From NCBI GenBank assembly GCA_963717215.1, contig CAVQVS010000006.1, positions 620,001 to 684,000 on the forward strand: a DNA stretch of 64,000 nucleotides, read 5' to 3'. Both the position numbers and the translations under genes were made by a program. Under the pieces are notes generated by a model. That model was not told where the DNA came from. It did no database searches and saw only the letters and a list, made by a program, of their open reading frames with translations. Shown here piece by piece: positions 45,656-54,900 of this stretch; position 1 is the stretch's first letter, and each line of letters opens with the position of its first letter. The stretch comes from Roseiarcus sp963717215. GTDB lineage: Bacteria > Pseudomonadota > Alphaproteobacteria > Rhizobiales > Beijerinckiaceae.

Positions 45656-46957
45656 CTATTCCGCCGCCCGCTTCATCTCCGGATAGACGCAATGGGCGTC
45701 CTCGCTCGCGTTGGCGCGGAAGAGCGGAATGACGCGCGATTCCTCGAAGGCGAGGCCGAGCGTCTTCCAGACGTCGACCAAAGCCTCGACCAGATCGGCG
45801 ACCTGGGCTTCGCTATGGGCCGGGGTCGGGGTCACGCGCAGGCGCTCCGTCCCCCTGGCGACGGTCGGATAGTTGATCGGCTGAATGTAGATCGCATGCC
45901 GCTCGAGCAGGAGTTCGCTCGCCGCGCGGCATTGCCTGGCGTCGCCGACAAGCACCGGCACGATATGCGAGGGATTGTCCATCACCGGCAGGCCGGCGGC
46001 GCGCAAAGCATGCTTGACGAGCTTCGCCATGTGCTGGTGGCGCTCACGCTCGGCGGTCGAGTGTTTCAAATGCTTGACCGCGGCGGCCGCGCTCGCGGCG
46101 ACGCTCGGCGGCAGGGTCGAGGTGAAGATGAACTGGGGCGCGAAGCTTCTGACCGCATCGACGATCGCCTCGCTCGCCGCGATATAGCCGCCGAGCGAAC
46201 CGAAGCCCTTGGCCAGCGTGCCCTCGATGATGTCGATGCGCGCGGCGAGCCCTTCGCGCTCGCTCAAGCCTCCGCCGCGCGGGCCATAGAGGCCGACCGC
46301 ATGCACCTCGTCGATATAGGTGAGCGCGCTATATTTTTCAGCCAGCGCCACGATCTCGGCGATCGGCGCGATGTCGCCGTCCATCGAATAGAGGCTCTCG
46401 AACACGATGAGCTTGGCGCGGTCGCGCGGCTCGGCGGCCAGCAGTTCCTCGAGATGAGCGACGTCATTGTGCCGCCAGACCTGCTTCTCGCAGCCGGAGC
46501 GCCTGACGCCTTCGATCATCGAATTGTGGTTGAGCGCGTCCGAGAGGATGAGGCAATCGGGCAGTATGGCGGCAATGGTCGAGATCGACGCCAGGTTGGA
46601 GATCCAGCCGGAGGTGAAGACGAGCGCCGCCGGCTTGCCATGCAGATCGGCAAGCTCGGCCTCGAGCTCGACGATCGGATTGTGGGTGCCGGAAATGTTG
46701 CGGGTTCCGCCCGCCCCTGCCCCGTGGGCGCAAACCGCCTTGACCGAGGCCTCGATGACGTCGGGATGGCCGCCCATGCTCAGATAGTCGTTCGAGCACC
46801 AGACCGTCACTTCGCGCGGACGGTCCTCCTCGCCCTCAGGGCGCCATTGCGCGATCGGGAACCGGCGCGCGTCACGCTCGAGATTGGCGAAGGTGCGGTA
46901 CCGCCCTTCCGCCTTGAGACGCGCGATCGCGTCCTCGAAGCTCCGCTGGTAGTCCAT
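45656..46957 (-). CDS. hemA: 5-aminolevulinate synthase
   Basis: PLP enzyme condensing glycine and succinyl-CoA, the first step of tetrapyrrole synthesis in alphaproteobacteria. Blocks: TVWCSNDYLSMGGHPDVIEA, GAGAGGTRNISGTHNPIVEL, SDALNHNSMIEGVRRSGCEK, the cofactor Asp in ALTYIDEVHAVGLYGPRGGG, and PLP lysine in GTLAKGFGSLGGYIA near residue 246. The C-terminal extension with ESRVIPLF is typical of ALAS. 433 residues, undamaged, ATG at 46957. First gene of the hemA-hemE-hemF run, which supports both haem and bacteriochlorophyll. Confidence 0.95.
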   Translation of the reverse strand: MDYQRSFEDAIARLKAEGRYRTFANLERDARRFPIAQWRPEGEEDRPREVTVWCSNDYLSMGGHPDVIEASVKAVCAHGAGAGGTRNISGTHNPIVELEAELADLHGKPAALVFTSGWISNLASISTIAAILPDCLILSDALNHNSMIEGVRRSGCEKQVWRHNDVAHLEELLAAEPRDRAKLIVFESLYSMDGDIAPIAEIVALAEKYSALTYIDEVHAVGLYGPRGGGLSEREGLAARIDIIEGTLAKGFGSLGGYIAASEAIVDAVRSFAPQFIFTSTLPPSVAASAAAAVKHLKHSTAERERHQHMAKLVKHALRAAGLPVMDNPSHIVPVLVGDARQCRAASELLLERHAIYIQPINYPTVARGTERLRVTPTPAHSEAQVADLVEALVDVWKTLGLAFEESRVIPLFRANASEDAHCVYPEMKRAAE

Positions 46958-47257
46958 CGCCTGTCCTTCCCGGCCTGGCCCATTTAGACCAGCCCCGCTT
47001 TCCTCTTCGCTAAAGGGCTCGCGAAAACTTGTCCAGTATTTCCAGCTCGCGCACTGTGACGCGGCTCACAATCCCCGCTAGAAAAGCGGCAAAATGGCGC
47101 GGCGGCGGGCTGGCTCATTGTCATTGCCCATATCATCGTCTCTCGCCGATCGGGGGCTCCCTTTGACTTCGAAATCCCAGCTTTGAACTCAACGCCGCCT
47201 GCAGCGACGACTAGCGTCGTCGTGAGTGGCGCCGCAGTTCCCGCCTGAAGCGCAAGC
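46958..47257. other. Intergenic region between hemA and the hybrid kinase
   Basis: About 300 bases upstream of hemA and downstream of the kinase gene. I see no conserved protein in any frame, no tRNA, and no certain promoter. The hemA promoter must lie here. No FNR/FixK-type dyad (TTGAT-N4-ATCAA) is apparent. Confidence 0.5.
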
Positions 47258-48850
47258 TTACGAACCCTTCTCGACCTTCTCTGCCAGCATCGTCGAGACC
47301 CTGGATGCAAGATCATCAATCGCAAAGGGCTTGGCCATGATCTCAATCCCCGCCGCCAGCGGCGCCCCGTCCAGCGCCGTGCTGGCGTACCCGGTCACCA
47401 GCAAGACCCGCAGTCCAGGCCGGAGCTCACGACCAGTATCGGCGAGTTGACGGCCATTGATGCCTGGCAAACCGACGTCGGTCAGCAGCAGGTCGATCGA
47501 AACGTTGGACTGAAGGATGCGCAAACCGTCGGGGCCATCCCTCGCCTCCAGTACGACGCATCCCATATCCCGCAAAACCTCGACAATCTGGGCCCGATTG
47601 ACCTCCACGTCTTCAACGACCAGGACAGTCTTGCCGACTGCGGAAACCAGCTGACTGGCCGCGGTGTCCGGCGCCTTTGGCGCTGCCGCCACCGCCTGAA
47701 TCTGCTTATTTGCCGGCAGATAGAGACGCACCGTTGTGCCCCGGCCGGGCTCACTCTCAAGGCGCACGACGCCACCGGATTGGCGCACGAAGCCGTAAAC
47801 CTGTGAGAGGCCCAGTCCGGTGCCCGCGCCGGTAGGCTTGGTGGTGAAAAAAGGCTCGAAGACCCGGGGCAGAACGTCGGGGGACATGCCACAGCCTGTG
47901 TCGGCGACCCCAATTTCCACAAAATCTCCCGCTGTCGTCCCCTCCTGATCCGATAATTCGGCCGGCCCGAGCGCCCGCTCCGTGGTTGCGATAGAAAGCA
48001 CGCCCCCTTCGGGCATGGCGTCACGGGCGTTGATCGCCAGGTTCAATATTGCGCTTTCCAGCTGGTTGGCGTCGATCAGCGCGTTGGGAACATTGGCCCC
48101 CAGCTGAAGCTCGAGCCTGACCGAAGGCCCAATCGTGCGTTCGATGAGCTCTTTCATGCCGCCCACGAGCTCGTTCGGATCGACCACCGTCGCCTGGAGC
48201 CGCTGAAGACGTGAAAACACGAGCAATCGATTCGTCAGTTTTGCGGCGCTTTCCGCCGATTGTCGAATGGCGGCGAAATAGCGTCCCGCCTCTCCGATGC
48301 GCCCCTCGCTGATGCGGCGCTCCAGAAGCGTAAGTCCGCCCGTGATCGCTTGCAACATGTTGTTGAAGTCATGCGCGACGCCGCCGGTCAGTTGGCCCAC
48401 AGCCTCCATCTTTTGAGCCTGCGCCAGCTGTGCCTGACTTTGGCGTAGCGCTTCGTTTGTCTGGCGGAATTGGGCGGGGGACGGCAAGACAAGGGCCTGC
48501 GGCAAGAGCTGCCACAGGGCGAATGCAGTGAACAGAGAGACGGCGGCGGTGGCGACTTTCACCGCCCCTTCCAGGCCATAGGCCGGAAACCATAGGGTCA
48601 GCAGGTCAAGCCAATGGGTCGTGCCGCAGAGCAAAATGAAAGCAGCAAATAGCCAGATCAAGGGTCGGAAAATGAGGTCGCTTCGACGCCTCGCGACGAT
48701 AATGAGAGCGACGGGTATCGAGAAGTAAGCGAGCCCGATCATGGTATCGGACACCGCAAAAGTCCAAATGAGACCCGGCTCCCATAGCAAACAGAAACCG
48801 TGCGGCGTCAAACCAGAGGGGTCGAAAAGCCAGCCCAACATAGTGCTCAT
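47258..48850 (-). CDS. Hybrid histidine kinase with ethylene-receptor-like sensor domain
   Basis: Sensor kinase of about 530 residues. Residues about 1-120 form three membrane helices closely resembling the ethylene-binding domain of plant ETR1: SDTMIGLAYFSIP then FAAFILLCGTTHWLDLL. The Asp, Tyr, Ile-Pro, Ile, Cys and His that build the ETR1 copper/ethylene site line up (D25, Y32, I35-P36, I62, C65, H69); the E38 position is Ala. A short coiled coil (EALRQSQAQLAQAQKMEAVG) leads to HisKA with GGVAHDFNNMLQAITGG, then HATPase with NLAINARDAM, DTGCGM and GTGLGLSQVYGF. A receiver domain with phospho-Asp in LLLTDVGLPGINGRQ completes it. Start ATG at 48850; a GTG at 48877 is possible. No separate regulator is adjacent. 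Confidence 0.88.
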   Translation of the reverse strand: MSTMLGWLFDPSGLTPHGFCLLWEPGLIWTFAVSDTMIGLAYFSIPVALIIVARRRSDLIFRPLIWLFAAFILLCGTTHWLDLLTLWFPAYGLEGAVKVATAAVSLFTAFALWQLLPQALVLPSPAQFRQTNEALRQSQAQLAQAQKMEAVGQLTGGVAHDFNNMLQAITGGLTLLERRISEGRIGEAGRYFAAIRQSAESAAKLTNRLLVFSRLQRLQATVVDPNELVGGMKELIERTIGPSVRLELQLGANVPNALIDANQLESAILNLAINARDAMPEGGVLSIATTERALGPAELSDQEGTTAGDFVEIGVADTGCGMSPDVLPRVFEPFFTTKPTGAGTGLGLSQVYGFVRQSGGVVRLESEPGRGTTVRLYLPANKQIQAVAAAPKAPDTAASQLVSAVGKTVLVVEDVEVNRAQIVEVLRDMGCVVLEARDGPDGLRILQSNVSIDLLLTDVGLPGINGRQLADTGRELRPGLRVLLVTGYASTALDGAPLAAGIEIMAKPFAIDDLASRVSTMLAEKVEKGS

Positions 48851-49048
48851 TGGCCGATCCCGCGCCAACTGCGACACCGAGGCGCCAAATTTTGAAACTT
48901 AGCCACGGATCATCGCAGTTTTGTAGATTATATCGAGCACGTGCCGAGACAAGAGCGCCATTGGACCGGACGGCGAAGGCGCAAGTAACCTCGCCAAACT
49001 GTAACCTTAAGCGCAGATCTCGAACTATGGCGGCCGGCGCACCCCCCC

Positions 49049-49190
49049 TCAAAGACCAAAATTGGTGGGCGGAATGACCACGTCGGGAATGACCATGCCG
49101 CGCGGGCGGGTCAGCCTGAAGAGGATTACGTTCGCCACTTCGCTCGCCTCGAGCAACGTCCCGACGCTGGCTCCCTTCAGCGTCTCGGGC
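49049..49190 (-). pseudogene. C-terminal remnant of a short-chain dehydrogenase
   Basis: About 45 residues look like the end of a classical SDR of the serine/3-hydroxy acid dehydrogenase type: LLEASEVANVILFRLTRPRG followed by DVVIPPTNFGL. The SDR family end normally reads ...VLFALTRP.G..IRDLVI.PTN.DL. No Rossmann motif or YxxxK is present upstream; the polyprenyl synthase gene begins its end 64 bases away. It is a leftover of a deleted gene. Confidence 0.6.
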
Positions 49191-49253
49191 AGCCAGTATT
49201 GCGGCGCCGTCTCCGAGCGGCCACAGGCCCGAGCGCGCGATTGCGCTTTGACC

Positions 49254-50276
49254 CTAATGCGCCCGGCCGATGGTGAATTCGACCGCGTCGCGCAAAGCAT
49301 GTTTCCACGGGGAAGCGGCGAACAATTCCAGCGCGTCACGGGCCATGGCGCCATAGTGCCGTGCGCGCTCGATGGTGTCTTCGAGGGCGCGATGCTTCTT
49401 CATCGTCGCCAGCGCGAATTCGAGATCGCCGTCGACGACCTCGCCTCTTTCCAACGTCCGGCGCCAGAATTCGCGCTCTTTCGTCTCCCCACGCCGGAAC
49501 GACAGGACAACCGGCAGGGTGATCTTTCCCTCGCGGAAATCATCGCCGACATTCTTGCCCAGCTTCGCCGACGAGCCGCCGTAGTCGAGCGCGTCGTCGA
49601 TGAGCTGAAAGGCGATGCCGAGATTGGCTCCGTAACCCTCGCAGGCGGCGATCTCGGCCTTGGAGCGCCCGGCGAGAATGGGCCCGACCTCACAGGCCGC
49701 CGCGAACAAGGCCGCGGTCTTGGCGCGGATGACGGCGAGATAGGCGTCCTCGGTCGTCTCCGTGTCCTTGGCGGCCGAGAGCTGCATCACTTCGCCCTCG
49801 GCGATCACCACGGCGGCGCCGGACAGCACTTCAAGACATTGCAGCGAGCCGACCTCGACCATCATCTTGAAGGCCTGCCCTAAGAGAAAATCTCCAACCA
49901 GGACGCTGGCCTCGTTGCCCCAAAGCACCCGCGCGGCCGCCTTGCCGCGACGCAGGTCGCTCTCGTCGACGACGTCATCGTGGAGAAGGGTCGCGGTGTG
50001 CATGAATTCGACCGCGGCGGCGAGCTTGATGTGGCCCTCCCCCGCATAGCCGCAAAGGCCGGCGGTCGCCAAAGTCAGGATCGGACGCATCCGCTTGCCG
50101 CCTGAGGCGATCAGGTGATTGGCGACCTCGGGGATCATGGTGACCTCCGATCCGGTGCGCGACACGATGGTCTGATTGACCTTGGCCATGTCGCCCGCAA
50201 CGAGCGTCGTCAACGGCTCGATCAGGCGATCGGCCGATTTGTCTTCCAGTGGAACAACAATTCCCACGCAAAGCAT
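49254..50276 (-). CDS. ispB: Trans-polyprenyl diphosphate synthase (octaprenyl/decaprenyl type)
   Basis: Builds the long isoprenoid tail of ubiquinone. First Asp-rich motif in LLHDDVVDESDLRRGK, second in FQLIDDALDYGGSSAKLGKN; also SGGKRMRPILTLATAGLCGY and EGEVMQLSAAKDTETTEDAY. 340 residues from the ATG at 50276. The last DDxxD Asp is kept (DDALD). The downstream divergent neighbour is DUF2007 plus a methyltransferase, the typical rhizobial arrangement. Chain length (C40-C50) not deducible here. Confidence 0.92.
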   Translation of the reverse strand: MLCVGIVVPLEDKSADRLIEPLTTLVAGDMAKVNQTIVSRTGSEVTMIPEVANHLIASGGKRMRPILTLATAGLCGYAGEGHIKLAAAVEFMHTATLLHDDVVDESDLRRGKAAARVLWGNEASVLVGDFLLGQAFKMMVEVGSLQCLEVLSGAAVVIAEGEVMQLSAAKDTETTEDAYLAVIRAKTAALFAAACEVGPILAGRSKAEIAACEGYGANLGIAFQLIDDALDYGGSSAKLGKNVGDDFREGKITLPVVLSFRRGETKEREFWRRTLERGEVVDGDLEFALATMKKHRALEDTIERARHYGAMARDALELFAASPWKHALRDAVEFTIGRAH

Positions 50277-50320
50277 TCCCTTGCCAGATCCCGCGCCGCG
50301 ACCATAAAGACGGCCCACCC

Positions 50321-50578
50321 ATGCGGCAAGTGAGCCCGAAATCGAGGCCCCTTTTGGTCGAAATCCTGCGCACCAACGATCTCGTTCTCATCAGCGTCAT
50401 CGAATCGATCCTGAAGGCCGAGCGCGTCGCGTATTTCATCGCCGACCAGCACATGGCCGCAGTCGAGGGCTCGCTCGGCTTCCTGCCGAGGCGGATACTG
50501 ATCGACGGCGAAGAGGAGGGGCGCGTCCGCCGTCTTCTCGTCGACGCGGGTCTTGGCAAAGAACTGCGCGATGCCTAA
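50321..50578 (+). CDS. DUF2007 domain protein
   Basis: Small protein of 85 residues with the DUF2007 (putative prokaryotic signal transducing) pattern: VEILRTNDLVLISVIESILK, VAYFIADQHMAAVEGSLGFL and PRRILIDGEEEGRVRRLL. It is divergent from ispB and its stop codon overlaps the start of the methyltransferase by eight bases, so it is translationally coupled. Function unknown in the family. Confidence 0.88.
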   Translation: MRQVSPKSRPLLVEILRTNDLVLISVIESILKAERVAYFIADQHMAAVEGSLGFLPRRILIDGEEEGRVRRLLVDAGLGKELRDA

Positions 50579-51374
50579 TCTCCCGGCGGACCTAGGGAGC
50601 GCGGCGCCTGCGGGCGAGCTGACCGAGGACCGATGGCTCGGCGGCCGACTCATGCTGACGCAGCCGAAGCGCGGCCATCGGATCGGGACGGACGCCGCGC
50701 TGCTCGTCGCCGCGGCGGGCGAGGCTCGGCAAGGCCGGATCGTCGACGTCGGCGCGGGGGTCGGCGCGGTTGGCCTCGCGCTCGCCGAGCGCAACCCGCT
50801 CGCCTCGGTCGATCTCGTCGAGATCGATGCCGAGTTGGCGCAGCTTGCGGAAAGCAACGCGGCGCGCAACGGGATTGAGGCGCGCACGCGCGTCTTGCCG
50901 CTCGACGCGCTCAATTCCAGAGAGCGGCGCGAGGCGGGATTGACGGAATTGGCCAATTGCGTCGTCACCAACCCGCCCTTCTTCGACGCTTACGCGGTCC
51001 GCGCTTCTCCCGATGCAGGCAAAGCGCGGGCGCATGTCTTGGGCCACGCAGAGGCGAGCGCGACGCTCGCCGACTGGATTCAGGCTTGCCTTGCGATGCT
51101 CGCGCCCAATGGCCGGTTCGTGATGATCCACCGGCCCGACGCGCTCGGCGCCATCCTCGCGGGGATCGGAGGCCGGCTTGGCGGGCTCACGCTTCTGCCG
51201 GTTCATCCGGCCATCGGCGCAAGCGCGCATCGCCTCTTGGTCTCGGGCGTGAAGGGGTCAAAAGCGCCGCTGCAATTCGCGCCGGGGCTCGTCCTGCACG
51301 GGGCCGACGGCCGACTGACGGCGGAAGCGGACGCCATTCATCGCGGCGAGCGGCTCATCGACTGGAGCGCCTGA
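50571..51374 (+). CDS. tRNA1(Val) A37 N6-methyltransferase-like protein
   Basis: S-adenosylmethionine methyltransferase of 267 residues. RLMLTQPKRGHRIGTDAALL is the start of the TrmN6/YfiC family, motif I is VDVGAGVGAVGLALAERN, and the catalytic NPPFF lies in CVVTNPPFFDAYAVRASPDA, which fits N6-adenine methylation. The closing segment DAIHRGERLIDW is also typical. The start ATG at 50571 overlaps the DUF2007 end. Target tRNA not proven in this group. Confidence 0.87.
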   Translation: MPNLPADLGSAAPAGELTEDRWLGGRLMLTQPKRGHRIGTDAALLVAAAGEARQGRIVDVGAGVGAVGLALAERNPLASVDLVEIDAELAQLAESNAARNGIEARTRVLPLDALNSRERREAGLTELANCVVTNPPFFDAYAVRASPDAGKARAHVLGHAEASATLADWIQACLAMLAPNGRFVMIHRPDALGAILAGIGGRLGGLTLLPVHPAIGASAHRLLVSGVKGSKAPLQFAPGLVLHGADGRLTAEADAIHRGERLIDWSA

Positions 51375-51953
51375 CGGTTCATGGTCTCTTGGAGTTTAAG
51401 CGCGGCGTAGCGGCGCTCGTGCGCGCCTGCGACTCTGGGACGGCCGGTCGGCTTTAGCTCTTCGCCATGATGATCGCTACTCCAGCGCCACGCAGGCTTT
51501 TCAACAGAAACATGAAGTTATTTTAGATCAAAAGTCAAAGTCAATCCTCGGATTTGGGTTTTCTTGGGTGGTCGCCATTTCGCCGCGAAAACCTTCATTC
51601 CCCGCTATTGGATTTCCTTGGATTTCCTTGGATTCTCTCGTCCGAATTGAGCCTTATCAACGGGTTACACGGGATTTCCGCTGAAAATATTTTCTCGCGC
51701 CCTTGACCGCCTGGGATTCGATCCGACGCAACGACGGCGCTGAAAGGATACGCAAAACGCAGACTTGTTCATCGGGCCAGCCTAGCTTGGTTTCTGATTC
51801 TACGCAATTGATTGTCGCTCGAAGGCGCCGTCTCAGGCGCATTGGCGCTACGCAGACCGGCCTCATGTTCCGGCAAATCCAGCTCCAGCAATAGCAGCGC
51901 GCGATCCGCGCTGCTAAGCTCACCCCCTCCCAGCCATCAAAACGAGACGGCTC
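51375..51953. other. 579-base gene-free region before kbl with short tandem repeat
   Basis: No conserved protein is recognisable on either strand. It is somewhat AT richer than its surroundings between 51480 and 51700. The 10-base unit GATTTCCTTG is repeated 2.4 times at 51611-51634. The last 50 bases before 51954 must hold the kbl promoter and ribosome site. The region could be a decayed gene, but I cannot identify one. Confidence 0.5.
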
Positions 51954-53157
51954 ATGACCGACGCCTTTCTCACCCATATCCGCGCTGCGCTCGACGACAT
52001 CGAGGCGGCGGGCCTCACGAAACGCGAGCGGCTCCTGACCGGGCCGCAGGGCGGGCGCATCCATGTCGCGTCCCCGCAAGGCGCACGCGATGCGATCAAC
52101 CTCTGCTCCAACAATTACCTCGGCCTCGCCGACCACCCCGACGTCATCGCGGCGGCGCGCCGCGCGATGGACCAGTTCGGTTTCGGCATGGCCTCGGTGC
52201 GCTTCATCTGCGGCGCGCAGACGCTGCATCGCGAACTCGAACAGGCGATCGCCAAGCACCTGGGCAAGGACGGATGCGATCGTGTTCGCGGCCTGTTTCG
52301 ACGCCAATGGCGGCGTGTTCGAGCCGCTGCTCGGCGAAGACGACGCGATCATCTCCGACAGTCTCAACCACGCCTCGATCATCGACGGCGTCCGGCTCAG
52401 CAAGGCCAAGCGCTACCGCTTCGCGAATTCCGACATGAACGAGCTCGAGGACCGCCTGAAGGAGGCGGATTCCGCAGGCGCGCGGTTCAAGCTCATCGCC
52501 AGCGACGGCGTGTTTTCGATGGACGGCTACGTCGCCAAGCTGAAAGAGATCTGCGAGCTTGCCGACCGTTACGGTGCGATGGTGCTGGTCGACGACTGCC
52601 ATGCGACCGGACATCTCGGCGAGAAGGGTCGCGGCACGCCGGCGCTGACCGGCGCTGGCGACCGCGTCAACATCGTCACCGGCACTTTCGGCAAGACGCT
52701 TGGCGGGGGCATGGGCGGCTTCGTCGCCGCCGACCAGCCGATTGTCGACCTCTTGCGCCAGCGCGCGCGGCCCTATCTCTTCTCCAACTCGCTCGCGCCC
52801 CCGCTCGCCGCCGGCGCGCTCAAGGCGCTCGAGATCGCAATCGGCGCCGACGGGCGGCGCGCTCTTCTAAAAAACCACGCGCGGCGCTTTCGCGCAGGCG
52901 TCGAGAAAGCCGGATTCACGGTCGTCCCCGGCGAGACGCCGATCATCCCGGTGATGCTGGGCGAAGCGAGCCGAGCGCAAGATTTGGCGAAGGCGCTCGA
53001 CGATCGTGGCGTATTCGTCGCCGGATTTTTCTTTCCCGTCGTGCCGAAGGGCCAGGCGCGCATCCGCACGCAAATGTCGGCGGCGTTGACCGAGGCCGAC
53101 ATCGACTTCGCGATCGGCGCTTTTGAGGAGGCGGGGAAGGAGGTTGGGGTGGTGTAG
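51954..53157 (+). CDS. kbl: Glycine C-acetyltransferase (2-amino-3-ketobutyrate CoA ligase), frameshifted
   Basis: Second enzyme of threonine breakdown: cleaves 2-amino-3-ketobutyrate with CoA to glycine and acetyl-CoA. From the ATG at 51954: INLCSNNYLGLADHPDVIAA, GMASVRFICGAQTLHRELEQ. At about 52272 one extra G (GACGGATG for GACGATG) shifts the frame; then AIVFAACFDANGGVFEPLLG, SLNHASIIDGVRLSKAKRYR, MVLVDDCHATGHLGEKGRGT, and the PLP Lys in TGTFGKTLGGGMGGF. Restored length about 400 residues. Its normal partner tdh survives only as a fragment at 56.2 kb. Confidence 0.93.
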
Positions 53158-53363
53158 GGCGAGTGGCGGTTGGAAGTGGAGGCTCGCTCTCGGTATCGCC
53201 GTTCGCTGTCTCGCCACTGGCCATCGCGCTGGCGGGAACAAATCGTCCCTGACGTTCTGCCCATGGGATTAATGCCGCTGTGGCCCACGCGCGCAATGGT
53301 CGTCGCCTGATCGTTGCGTCTAAATTGAGCAATGAAAGGGAACTAATGAACTGCTGTCGGCTA

Positions 53364-54662
53364 CTATTGCTCCCCCGCTGCGCGTTCACGCGCGGCTACG
53401 GCGATATCTATCAAACGATCGATTTGGCTGGGTGAATGATCCGCCATCACCTGAAGCCGCCAGCGCGAATTGCGCCGCGAGACGGCGGGGTGTTCGATCA
53501 GATTGACCAACGCGCCGCCGTTCAGCGCCGCGCGAGTCATGCGGCGCGCAATGCCGGTGTCGCCCAGCACGGTCGGCACGATGGCACTAGGGTGCCCCAG
53601 CACCACAAAGTCGCGGGCCTGCAAACCGAGACGCAGGCGCTGCACGTTGTCCATCAACCGCCTGCGCCGCTGTGCGCCTTCGGGCGAGCGAACGATGTCA
53701 AGGGCGGCCAGAGCCACTTGCGCCTGCACGGGAGATAGCGCGTTTGAGAACAACAGCGGATTTGCCGCGACATTGAGCGCCTGACGGATGCCGCGCGCAT
53801 TGGAGGCGACGAAACCGCCGTTGGAGGCGAACGTCTTGGAGAACGAGCCCATCACTACGTCGATCTCCCCAAGAACGCCTTGATCGCCAAGGAAGCCAAG
53901 CCCGCCGTCGCCCAGCGCACCCAAATCGTGCGCCACATCGACAAGCAAAGTCGCATGCCAGGCGCGGCAGGTTTCCTGCAACACGCGCAAGTCAGGCACG
54001 GTCGAATCCATGCTGAACAGGGATTCGGTGATTACCAGGATGCCGGCATGCGGCTCTTTTGATCGGATCGAAGCAAGCCGCCGAGCCACGGCTTCATGCG
54101 AACAGTTCGGCGTCCGGTGAATGTTGCGGGTCGCGTTGACCGCGCCTTCCTGTAGGCAGGCATGCGCCAACGCGTCGATCACCAGGTGGTCGTTCTCACG
54201 CGCCAGGGTGCGCACGACGCCATAGCCTGCCGCCCAGCCAGTAGGAAACACCCGGACTTCGCGGTAGCCGAGCCAGGCGCCGAGACGTTCTTCCAGATGC
54301 AGCAGCGGCATCGACCCGCCCTGCAGCGCAATCGAACCCGCGCTGTGGACGCCCCAGCGCTCGATCGCCTCAATCGCAGCGGCGCAGATTGCAGGATGAG
54401 AAGACAAGGAGAGATAGTCCTGGCAGGCAAAATTCACCCCTCCAAGGCTTTCTCGCCCCCGATTCAGTGCGACACCTTCCGGGCCGACGCGCTCGACATT
54501 GGTTCGGGTGTAAGGATCAAGCCCATGCGAGAGCCGCCTGTCCCAGAAATCCAGGTGGTCCGACCAGCGAGCAAGCAGGTCAATGCCCTCGTTGCGCACG
54601 AAATCCTGCGCAACCGCATAGAGCGCAGGATCACTGGCGGCGTTGGGCTCATCATGGTCCAT
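53364..54662 (-). CDS. Alpha-oxoamine synthase family protein, product unknown
   Basis: PLP fold-type I enzyme of 432 residues related to AONS/KBL/ALAS/SPT, which join an amino acid with an acyl thioester. Blocks: GGVNFACQDYLSLSSHPAIC, HSAGSIALQGGSMPLLHLEE, DALAHACLQEGAVNATRNIH, ESLFSMDSTVPDLRVL, cofactor Asp in LLVDVAHDLGALGDGG and PLP Lys in VMGSFSKTFASNGGFVA. The N-terminal 60 residues are longer than in AONS. The usual His stacking on PLP appears as AHACLQ. Adjacent genes do not show biotin, sphingolipid or threonine pathways, so the product may be an aminoketone for a secondary metabolite or lipid. Confidence 0.82.
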   Translation of the reverse strand: MDHDEPNAASDPALYAVAQDFVRNEGIDLLARWSDHLDFWDRRLSHGLDPYTRTNVERVGPEGVALNRGRESLGGVNFACQDYLSLSSHPAICAAAIEAIERWGVHSAGSIALQGGSMPLLHLEERLGAWLGYREVRVFPTGWAAGYGVVRTLARENDHLVIDALAHACLQEGAVNATRNIHRTPNCSHEAVARRLASIRSKEPHAGILVITESLFSMDSTVPDLRVLQETCRAWHATLLVDVAHDLGALGDGGLGFLGDQGVLGEIDVVMGSFSKTFASNGGFVASNARGIRQALNVAANPLLFSNALSPVQAQVALAALDIVRSPEGAQRRRRLMDNVQRLRLGLQARDFVVLGHPSAIVPTVLGDTGIARRMTRAALNGGALVNLIEHPAVSRRNSRWRLQVMADHSPSQIDRLIDIAVAARERAAGEQ

Positions 54663-54900
54663 GGGATTTCCAGAGTTTCAATTCGGCGCGCTCCACCTCT
54701 CGCCTAAGCGAGGAGTGAGGAGCCGCGCGCGCCGGCAATAGTTAGCTCGTCCCGCGAACGCGGGTCGCCATCATGACCGCGAACCCAAAGGCGAATATCG
54801 CTTTCACTATTGTCTCTTTCAAACGATTTTCCGCACCCAAGCGGAAATTATCCGGGCCGCGGCCGTTGCGTCATGACCAAAATTGGCTATGCCGCACGCC

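Noticed and set aside
45306..45692. Separate small proteins in place of hemE
   Set aside because: They are pieces of one uroporphyrinogen decarboxylase in successive frames; order, spacing and total length match a complete gene.
51657..52409. A minus-strand 250-codon open frame across kbl
   Set aside because: It is antisense to conserved kbl sequence, is rich in Arg as typical for shadow frames, and shows no domain.
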